Origin: Clostridium tagluense
Lineage (GTDB): Bacteria > Bacillota > Clostridia > Clostridiales > Clostridiaceae
Direction: 5' to 3'
NCBI RefSeq assembly: GCF_003865095.1
Contig: NZ_BHYK01000021.1
Coordinates: 24,911 to 88,910 of the forward strand
Length of the DNA: 64,000 nt
Position 1 is the first letter of the stretch. Each line of letters begins with the position of its first letter. Of the stretch, positions 57,248 to 64,000 are shown piece by piece. The notes below the pieces were generated by a model that did not search any database, was not told the origin of the DNA, and was given only the letters and a program-made list of their open reading frames with translations. Position numbers and translations under genes: made by a program.

Positions 57248-57406
57248 CTATTTACCTTCATTCGTTTCAATTTCTTGATTTTTCGCTCTATATGTAGCAT
57301 CTAATATTTCATTTATAGCATGAATTTCTTTCAATCCTTTTATATCAATCCTATCCATAAATAACATTAAATTATTAAGCATTTCATTTGTAAGTTCTAC
57401 TTTCAT
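57248..57406 (-). CDS. Small helical tail-region protein, 52 aa
   Basis: The ATG at 57406 follows GGAGGTGTTCAAAA. The peptide begins MKVELTNEMLNNLMLFMD and is helical. It fills the gap between the PAAR-like and fibre genes. Unrecognised; similar small proteins occur beside phage baseplate genes. Confidence 0.6.
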   Translation of the reverse strand: MKVELTNEMLNNLMLFMDRIDIKGLKEIHAINEILDATYRAKNQEIETNEGK

Positions 57407-57420
57407 TTTTGAACACCTCC

Positions 57421-57819
57421 TTAATTTGAAATAACATTTTCACTTCCTTGTTTTATTTTAACAGAAGAACATCCATTAGCTGTAACAGTATCCCCTTTTC
57501 GTGCTATAGCTAATCCATTTACAAAAACAGTAGAAGAGCCAGTAGAGATTCTTCCAGTCGCAGAGAGAGGGTCATGGTGTCTTACATTAGGATAATCTTT
57601 ATTTAAATCCATAGTATCACTTTTTCTCGATGCCGATTTTCCATTTATATATACATTGGAAGAACCTCTTTTCAAAGTTGTAGATACTGTACCATTTTCA
57701 TTTCGAGTTACAAAACCCCAAATCGGCCCGAATTCCGAAGAACCTACTACTTCCCAACTCTCATAATCTCCATTACAATCACCTTCAACTTCTTTACCCT
57801 CACTAGCAACTCCGCTCAA
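57421..57819 (-). CDS. PAAR-like tail spike tip protein
   Basis: The C-terminal 80 residues hold two related units, SSNVYINGKSASRKSD and SSTVFVNGLAIARKGD, with TGRISTGS between and IKQGSENV at the end. This is the repetitive pattern of PAAR/DUF4150-type proteins that cap a tail spike and pierce the envelope. His residues (VRHHDPLS) could bind the metal. It lies next to the tail spike gene. The start is ATG at 57819, behind an AGGGGGTGCTG ribosome binding site. Confidence 0.8.
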   Translation of the reverse strand: MSGVASEGKEVEGDCNGDYESWEVVGSSEFGPIWGFVTRNENGTVSTTLKRGSSNVYINGKSASRKSDTMDLNKDYPNVRHHDPLSATGRISTGSSTVFVNGLAIARKGDTVTANGCSSVKIKQGSENVISN

Positions 57820-57831
57820 TTCAGCACCCCC

Positions 57832-60800
57832 TTAGTTAAGATTGATTTTAGTCCCTTTGATATTTACATTTCCAGACCCTGCATCTATGTCAATATCACC
57901 ATTTTCTTTGAATTTTATAAAACAAGTTTTTTCTTTTCCATAGACACTCATAACTCCACCTTCACTCGAAACCCTACCTATCATGTCACCAGAACTATTG
58001 TACATTTGTACTTGACCATCAGAACCTCCATTAAATACGCCAACTTGAACTCTACGCTTGCTAATTCTTTCCTCATGTGTATTAGAACCCATGTTGGCAT
58101 AAAATACTTGCATACCGCCACCTAAAGTCCCCAAACTAATATCTCCCATGCTCAAATTTGGAATTCCATATTTATCCGAAAGTTCTATGAAGCCTCCAAA
58201 ATCATCATGTCCACCATATAATCCAACCTTAGGAGTATTAGTTGTCTTACCTATAGTTATTTGTGCATTATGCCGACTCATAGTATTTTGACTTGTATCT
58301 GAGGATATAAATATCATAGGATTATTATTCTTGTCAAATAGCTTAATAACACCTGCTGAATCTCCTTCATCATCAATTGCAGATAAAGATATCTTAGCTT
58401 TATCATCAATCCCCATAAGATTAATTCGACCTGCATCTTCACTAGTATAAGTACCAAATTCAATTCGAGGTTTTTCTTCATCATTATACATTTTTAAAAA
58501 TCCACCATTATAGTTTGAATCGGGGGAAGAACCCATGAATATATTTTTCTTTCCTTCCCAGTTGTTTACAAGTATCTTACCGCCTTTAGGGTCATCTTTA
58601 TAAATATCTATCAATACTATTTTCTTACTACTCACAGTATCATCAAGATATCTCATAACCCTTAATCTACCTTCTAAATCTAATTCTCCTTTATCATCCG
58701 CTACGAATGCAGGTCTTCCAAATTCATCCAAAATCATAAGGTTCTTAGCAATAAGATTTCCTTCTGTGTCAACCCAAAAGTTATCCTCCCAAACTCCTTT
58801 TTTCTTTGTTGAAATGGAAATTCCTGTAGTTGCATTTAAAACCGTTTTGGCTATTTCATTATTCCCATCTGCATCAACTTTGGTAACGGTTATTCCATTT
58901 ATTGCATCAATAACAGTATTGTTATACCATCCACCCAATTGCAATGAACTATACTTCAAGGAATCTTCTATTTTATTAAGAATTAACTTAACCTCTGAAT
59001 AGTAATTTCCAAACTTCACATCAAATAAACTTTGGGTTACAGGACTTGGATTCTCCATGTTTAGAAGAAGTGGAGTTATATAAGCATCTAATTGCGAATA
59101 TTGTGTTTTCAAATTACTTGTATCAACTAATTGCAAATTATCTCTTTCACTTGTATTATATTTGGTCGCTTGGATAATTATTTTTGGATATTCATTTTGA
59201 ATTCTCAACCATTCCTGCCTTACTGAAATTTTTTCTAATGGGGATAACATTCCATCCATAGTGATAGTTTCAAATTTCCCAACATTCAGAAATCCTTCTT
59301 TTGAATTAAGTAATAATTCTCCTCCATCATTTTTTATTTCCAAGTTTGTTGCAATCATATATTTACATTGTAATCTTCCATTCATATCTACCCAAAAATT
59401 ATCTTCCCAAATTCCATTCTTTTTTACTGCAATAGTTATACCAGTTGTGGCATTCAGTATAGTTCGGGCTATTTCATTATTTCCATCTGCATCAACTTTG
59501 GTAACAGTTATTCCATTTATTGCATCCATAACTACGTGATTATACCATTCTCCCAATTGCAATGAACTATATTTCAAGGAATCTTCTATTTTAGCGAGAA
59601 TGTCTTTGACTTCTGAATAGTAATTTCCGAATACTGTGTCGAATTGTGTTTTATCAACAGTTGTTGTTTTTGTCATTTCTCGAAGTAGTGGAGTTATAAA
59701 TGCATCCAACTCTAAATATCTAGCTTGAAGCTTACTTGTATTTACTAATTCTAAACTATCTCTTGAACTGTTTTTATATTTCTTTGCTTGACTAACAATT
59801 TTTGGATATTCAACTTGTATTCTTATCCATTCTTTTCGCAAATACATTTTCTCAATAGGAGTTAACAAACCGTCATCAACAATAGTTGCAAATTTCCCTA
59901 TATTTAAATAATTTGTTTCAGAATTTAAAACTACATCTCCTTCATCATTTTTAATTTCTAAATTTGATGTTACCATGTAGTTTGATTGAATTCTCCCATC
60001 CATACCTAACCAAAGTACATCTCCCCACTCACCCTTAATTTTTTTTTGAATTTTGATTCCAATTTCGGGATTTAAGTATATTCTATTTGTTTGACTTTTG
60101 TTTAATAATGATAAATCCATATTTATTGCTTTCATGTGGTTTGCATCAACTAAGAAAGAACTTTCACCACTATCATTCATATTTGTAATTATTAATCTAT
60201 TAGACCCTACAATTTTTCCATAGATTTCTTGAGCCACTATTCCGTAAGGTGTAATAGCTGTAGAGCAAGTTTCCCACCCATCAGTCGTGAATGCAATTAC
60301 ATTGTTCAACATTCTCAATTGTTCCTTATCATCGAACATATCCTTCATGCTGATACCTCTTTCAGAGATTTCAATATTTTGATTTCTTCCACTTAGAACT
60401 CTATTTTTTGCAGTATCCAAAGCACTTCCTATTATTTGAGATATCTGGTCTTGGTTGACCATACTTAAATCCCATCCATGCTTAAAAATATCTATTGAAT
60501 TTTTTGCGTTATTTGCATTGCCTGCAATTTGAGATAGATATTTAGCAGGGTCATCTAATTCATCATCTGTTGATATAGTTACACTCAAAGAATTTTCATC
60601 AATATTATGATTTATTTTGATTAATCTTGCTTCTATTGCAATATTAAATTTATCATAGTATATGTTCACTATATCTCCTATATTTATTTTATCCCAATCT
60701 TTCTGACAATCTATAATATTCAATAAATCTATTATATCAAGTTCAAACTCAATTCTTGGTTTAGATAACTTTTTCAAAGTTATGATTCCCTCTGAAAGTA

Positions 60801-62604
60801 ATTCATAGGCATTGAAAAAATCAACAAATATATCTTTTTGCCAAGTATCTTCTTTTACAAATTCATCTAGTAAAGCGACTTGTGTTTTTGTAAAGTTAAT
60901 AGGATAAATAATACCCTCAAACATTATAGATTGGGTTCTGTCTTTTGCTAGTAGATTTTTTAAAGTAATAATTGTCTCTAATTTATATTCAATGTTTGAT
61001 TCAATCTGTTCTATTTCCATTTGTTTTAAATCAACTAATTTTTTAGCCGAGTCCCTAACTGCATTTAATGATGATAAGTCTCTAGGTTTGTTTACACCAC
61101 TTAAATTTTGAAGTATCTCCTTAGTAATATCCTCATTTTTATCTCCTACGCCTGCAATTATGACTGGCAAAGTATTATCCTTATTGTGAGACTGAATAGC
61201 ATAGTCTATATCATTATCAGCAACCTTATATTTCGCATCCAAGTCTGCTTTTTCATTCTCTAATTTTAATTGTTTAAATCTTAAATCTTGTAATTCAGCA
61301 TAAAATTGAGTGAATTTTTTAGATTTATCATTTAATAACCCAATTGTAGAGCCATTTACACTTCCAAAATAATTATCAAGTGCATTAAGTAAATCTTGTG
61401 GCATATATTTTATACTTCTATAATAATCAAAATTTTCAATGTAAGTTTGCCCTGTCGGATTTATTGTTGAAATAGATATATTATCTTTCCCAAATACATG
61501 AAGTCTAGTTACTATTTCTGTATCCTTAACATTTTTCTTTATAGATTTAATATAATTTTCTTCTGAAATATATAATCCCTTATTTACTTTATAATCCAAT
61601 GTCTTATATATATTCAATTCTTTTTTGTCAGTATCGAAAAATACAAAGCAACCAAAAGCTTTTTGAATATCATCCTTAATAACCTCTAACCATGATTTTT
61701 CTTTTATATCAAAAGTCCTGTATCTTCTATGATTTTGACCCGTGGTTGTATCTTCTCTAACTGCTCTATCAATATAACCCACTTTCCATGTTGTTTCACT
61801 CTCAAGTATGTTTAGAATGCCCTCTCCAATTTCAGATATTATTTTTGCTGATATCAACAATTTTTTGGTTATAGAACCTTGAACTATATCTATTAGAGAA
61901 GAATTAATTGTAAGTCCTTGTGTTTCATTTATTTTATTATTAGCATTCCAAATAAATGAATTAAGTACAACACTATTCATATCCAAAGTTTGAAAATTAA
62001 CTGTCGTATTATCTATTATCTCAAATGGTTTAGTGTAGAGATTCCACGTTGAGCCATCTAAACTATATTTGATATTTACAACTACTCCGTCATTAAGGCC
62101 TTTGTATAATTGTCTAGTCCCAAACATTCCTCTTAATTTTCTTTTAGTTAATTGATATTCAAGAGAATAACATTGAACATTTTTAACCTCTTTTTGGGTA
62201 TCTCCATTAATACTTGTATTATCTATTGTATAATAATTTTTTTCTATTTTTACAAGATAACCTTCTTTGATTAATTCCCAATTTGGATTAATCACCTGTT
62301 CATACTGCTTCTGAATATAATAAGGAATAGAGAAACTCAACTCTCCTACATCATTAAATGTAATGCTTAATTCTCTATTATATGCCTCATTTAAAATAGC
62401 TATTTCTTCCTTGCTTGGCTTACACAATATTAATTCAACACTTTCATGCATTGTTTTCTTATCAATATCTATCTGTCCCAAAGATAATAAATTTTCTGTA
62501 TTACTATTATCCACTTTAGATATCCCAACTAAAGAGGTAGAATCTTGAATTATTCCAGTTTTTGTATTTTTAATTCCATTAATATACACAATTCCTTTTT
62601 CCAA
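57832..62604 (-). CDS. Tail spike / tail-associated protein, 1590 aa
   Basis: The region around residues 60-600 has the plan of the Gram-positive phage tail protein (Tal/gp18-like): NRELSITFNDVGELSFSI, VQCYSLEYQLTKRKLRG, then FGCFVFFDTDKKELNIYKT, which forms the hub bound to Dit. A helical stretch near 460-560 follows. Residues about 870-1080 and 1080-1285 are a tandem duplication (GKFATIVDDGLLTPIEK versus GKFETITMDGMLSPLEK). The C-terminus is a long beta-rich fibre (LKMYNDEEKPRIEFGTY, GNVNIKGTKINLN). No peptidase active site is apparent. Confidence 0.85.
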   Translation of the reverse strand: MEKGIVYINGIKNTKTGIIQDSTSLVGISKVDNSNTENLLSLGQIDIDKKTMHESVELILCKPSKEEIAILNEAYNRELSITFNDVGELSFSIPYYIQKQYEQVINPNWELIKEGYLVKIEKNYYTIDNTSINGDTQKEVKNVQCYSLEYQLTKRKLRGMFGTRQLYKGLNDGVVVNIKYSLDGSTWNLYTKPFEIIDNTTVNFQTLDMNSVVLNSFIWNANNKINETQGLTINSSLIDIVQGSITKKLLISAKIISEIGEGILNILESETTWKVGYIDRAVREDTTTGQNHRRYRTFDIKEKSWLEVIKDDIQKAFGCFVFFDTDKKELNIYKTLDYKVNKGLYISEENYIKSIKKNVKDTEIVTRLHVFGKDNISISTINPTGQTYIENFDYYRSIKYMPQDLLNALDNYFGSVNGSTIGLLNDKSKKFTQFYAELQDLRFKQLKLENEKADLDAKYKVADNDIDYAIQSHNKDNTLPVIIAGVGDKNEDITKEILQNLSGVNKPRDLSSLNAVRDSAKKLVDLKQMEIEQIESNIEYKLETIITLKNLLAKDRTQSIMFEGIIYPINFTKTQVALLDEFVKEDTWQKDIFVDFFNAYELLSEGIITLKKLSKPRIEFELDIIDLLNIIDCQKDWDKINIGDIVNIYYDKFNIAIEARLIKINHNIDENSLSVTISTDDELDDPAKYLSQIAGNANNAKNSIDIFKHGWDLSMVNQDQISQIIGSALDTAKNRVLSGRNQNIEISERGISMKDMFDDKEQLRMLNNVIAFTTDGWETCSTAITPYGIVAQEIYGKIVGSNRLIITNMNDSGESSFLVDANHMKAINMDLSLLNKSQTNRIYLNPEIGIKIQKKIKGEWGDVLWLGMDGRIQSNYMVTSNLEIKNDEGDVVLNSETNYLNIGKFATIVDDGLLTPIEKMYLRKEWIRIQVEYPKIVSQAKKYKNSSRDSLELVNTSKLQARYLELDAFITPLLREMTKTTTVDKTQFDTVFGNYYSEVKDILAKIEDSLKYSSLQLGEWYNHVVMDAINGITVTKVDADGNNEIARTILNATTGITIAVKKNGIWEDNFWVDMNGRLQCKYMIATNLEIKNDGGELLLNSKEGFLNVGKFETITMDGMLSPLEKISVRQEWLRIQNEYPKIIIQATKYNTSERDNLQLVDTSNLKTQYSQLDAYITPLLLNMENPSPVTQSLFDVKFGNYYSEVKLILNKIEDSLKYSSLQLGGWYNNTVIDAINGITVTKVDADGNNEIAKTVLNATTGISISTKKKGVWEDNFWVDTEGNLIAKNLMILDEFGRPAFVADDKGELDLEGRLRVMRYLDDTVSSKKIVLIDIYKDDPKGGKILVNNWEGKKNIFMGSSPDSNYNGGFLKMYNDEEKPRIEFGTYTSEDAGRINLMGIDDKAKISLSAIDDEGDSAGVIKLFDKNNNPMIFISSDTSQNTMSRHNAQITIGKTTNTPKVGLYGGHDDFGGFIELSDKYGIPNLSMGDISLGTLGGGMQVFYANMGSNTHEERISKRRVQVGVFNGGSDGQVQMYNSSGDMIGRVSSEGGVMSVYGKEKTCFIKFKENGDIDIDAGSGNVNIKGTKINLN

Positions 62605-62624
62605 ATTTGCACCTCCCTAATTTT

Positions 62625-63416
62625 TTATATAGATATTGGATAAGAACTTCTAAACACTACATTTACTTTTCCGATTATTTCTAATCTATTAACGCCCTTT
62701 ACTAACCTTAGCCATTTTTTGTTAAAATTAGATAAACGGTATGTATCCAACATATCTGTTTCAATTTGCTTCAAACTATTATCAACATAAATATTTTCAC
62801 CTATATTTAAACCTGTGAATGTAAATTCCTCTCCCGTAGTTAAATTTCTTATAGTTATACTTGTTGAATTCATCATTTTAAATTGAACTTCGGGATAATA
62901 ATATTCATTCACATTACTTGGGTTTGTTATTTCAATTATATTTAACACTCCAACTTGATAATCATAGCTTTTAACATAAGTCGGAGAATAGGCATGAGGT
63001 GAATTACATCTTAATTGCAATTTAACATATCCATGTGCATATCCATTATCAAATCTTGTTGAGTCTCCTACAGGAGTACAATAGTAAATCAGTTCTGGAT
63101 TGTCTAATGAGATAAATGGTTTATAGTCTTTTTGCCAAAACCATTCAACTAATTTCTTTTTTTCTTCATAAGTCCACTCTGTATCTTTTTCATTTTCGCC
63201 TATCTTACCAAGTTCAATTTCTAATGTCATACATTTTCTTTGAAATCCAAAAAAGTAAGGTTGACTTCTAAAGGGAACACTTTCTTCGATGATTTCTCTT
63301 GAATAACCAAAAGGCATTTCAACCATGCCAGACTTAGTAGATATTATATGTACATTCATATCGGAAGATAGAATTCCATCATAAGTAAAATCTGTATTTA
63401 TAAACAATATTTTCAA
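62625..63416 (-). CDS. Distal tail protein (Dit-like)
   Basis: This 263-aa protein matches the phage distal tail family: an N-terminal barrel (PFGYSREIIEESVPFRSQPY, MTLEIELGKIG, EWFWQKDYKPFISLD) and a C-terminal galectin-like part (YYYPEVQFKMMNSTSITI, YVDNSLKQIETD). Dit forms the hexameric hub joining tail tube to baseplate. Its place between tape measure and tail spike is the standard order. The start follows AAAGGAGGTTTGAA. Confidence 0.87.
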   Translation of the reverse strand: MKILFINTDFTYDGILSSDMNVHIISTKSGMVEMPFGYSREIIEESVPFRSQPYFFGFQRKCMTLEIELGKIGENEKDTEWTYEEKKKLVEWFWQKDYKPFISLDNPELIYYCTPVGDSTRFDNGYAHGYVKLQLRCNSPHAYSPTYVKSYDYQVGVLNIIEITNPSNVNEYYYPEVQFKMMNSTSITIRNLTTGEEFTFTGLNIGENIYVDNSLKQIETDMLDTYRLSNFNKKWLRLVKGVNRLEIIGKVNVVFRSSYPISI

Positions 63417-63427
63417 ACCTCCTTTCT

Positions 63428-63460
63428 AAAAAAATAAGAAAGTGTATCTCTACACTCTCC
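63428..63460 (-). terminator. Terminator overlapping the tape measure stop codon
   Basis: On the minus strand GAGAGTGTA and TACACTTTC pair around GAGA, followed by TTATTTTTTT. The stem begins within the last codons of the upstream gene. Confidence 0.72.
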
Positions 63461-64000
63461 TAAAGATTCCCGTTTTGTTAAGTTCTTTTCGAATATCTCC
63501 TATTACTGACTTAGAAATCTCTTTTAAGCTTGGCAATGACTCTTTATCAACGTTTCCATTAACATTAATCAGATTATCAACACTTAAATGAACCACGGAA
63601 TCCATACTTTGTTGTGAAAATTGTGGAGGGGAAATAGCATTTCGATTGAATGATTGGACTGGCATTGTTTTAACAAAGTTATATAATCCTAACGCTTGTT
63701 TAGAATTAAATACGACCTCTGAATTATTAGGAGAACCATGAACTTTAGCATCCCCTGTATAATCAATTACGCCACCTTCGCTAAAAGATTCTTTTTTATT
63801 TGTTTTTCCATCCCATATATCTCCATCCATACCTTTAATGTATACTACTTTTGCCTTATCTGTAATGTTTTTATATTTATCTGGATTTGAGTTCAAATCA
63901 TCTAAACTATAAATAGCTCCATCAACATAAGCAGACATCACTTTCATTTCTTTAATTCTTTTTTTTTCAGAACTTTCAATCATGCTTTTATTAGTAGAAT
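63450..64000 (-). CDS. Tape measure protein, C-terminal fragment (5' end outside window)
   Basis: The frame is open to the window edge with no stop before the internal ATG at 63983, so this is the tail end of a longer gene. GGVIDYTGDAKVHGSPNNSE then VVFNSKQALGLYNFV is typical of the C-terminus of phage tape measure proteins, which set tail length. It is followed by the Dit gene, the standard tail order. Confidence 0.78.
   Translation of the reverse strand, partial: STNKSMIESSEKKRIKEMKVMSAYVDGAIYSLDDLNSNPDKYKNITDKAKVVYIKGMDGDIWDGKTNKKESFSEGGVIDYTGDAKVHGSPNNSEVVFNSKQALGLYNFVKTMPVQSFNRNAISPPQFSQQSMDSVVHLSVDNLINVNGNVDKESLPSLKEISKSVIGDIRKELNKTGIFRRV

Noticed and set aside
1..64000. tRNA genes
   Set aside because: No sequence with convincing cloverleaf landmarks (GTTCRANNC arm plus acceptor pairing) was noticed on reading; a dedicated tRNA search was not possible.

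Overview
The window is an AT-rich, densely packed segment of a large tailed-phage genome from a low-GC Gram-positive host, most likely a Clostridium. The evidence is the strong purine-rich ribosome binding sites before nearly every gene, the sigma-A-like promoters, the very low GC content, and the tail and lysis proteins, which look like those of clostridial phages. A tyrosine recombinase marks the junction between two oppositely transcribed halves, so the element is probably temperate. A large plasmid-like prophage of the type seen in group III C. botulinum / C. novyi would fit, but that is inference. Both window ends cut through genes: recJ on the left and the tape measure protein on the right.

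Positions 1-41,000 are transcribed left to right and hold replication, nucleotide, NAD and accessory genes. The order is: recJ C-terminus; a DNA polymerase III alpha subunit interrupted by a homing-endonuclease intein; an ERCC4 nuclease; a compact type V-F CRISPR locus (6.8-9.4 kb); a run of small membrane, zinc-ribbon and unknown proteins, including a SemiSWEET-like protein, a SLOG-fold protein and a secreted 3D-domain protein; thioredoxin plus B12-dependent ribonucleotide reductase; a Nudix hydrolase; a radical SAM protein; an alarmone-hydrolase-like HD protein; an RNA ligase split by a -1 frameshift; NAD-dependent DNA ligase; an HNH protein; an NMN adenylyltransferase; a WGR-PARP; an NlpC/P60 hydrolase; thymidine kinase; a nucleotidyltransferase-like protein; both subunits of a type IIA topoisomerase; ThyX; and an R-S-E type ADP-ribosyltransferase.

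The standout is the CRISPR locus. One Cas12f effector of 495 aa lies downstream of two separate tracrRNA-plus-mini-array cassettes. Each cassette has its own repeat sequence, but both share a 66-67 nt repeat period. Both tracrRNA candidates share a scaffold (5' hairpin, ATTGAG/CTCAAT stem) that resembles known Cas12f tracrRNAs. In cassette B the anti-repeat sits 9 nt before the first repeat, giving a natural single-guide-like hairpin. No adaptation genes (cas1, cas2, cas4) are present.

Positions 41,000-64,000 are transcribed right to left and form the tail, host-recognition and lysis module: tape measure C-terminus, distal tail protein, a 1590-aa tail spike with a tandem duplication, a PAAR-like tip, a coiled-coil baseplate/fibre protein, a family of modular adhesin-like proteins, then holin-like proteins and an amidase endolysin, ending at a terminator before the integrase. 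At least six adhesin-like proteins share a C-terminal module behind different SPRY, discoidin, formylglycine-enzyme-like and other front domains.

Across the + strand half an element close to AWAATTATAAAA recurs in intergenic gaps, often 15-16 nt before a TTGACA-type -35 box or directly before a ribosome binding site. Several ORFs are interrupted by single -1 frameshifts or in-frame stops, two of them at AAAAAAC runs. They are either recoding sites, decaying genes or sequence errors.
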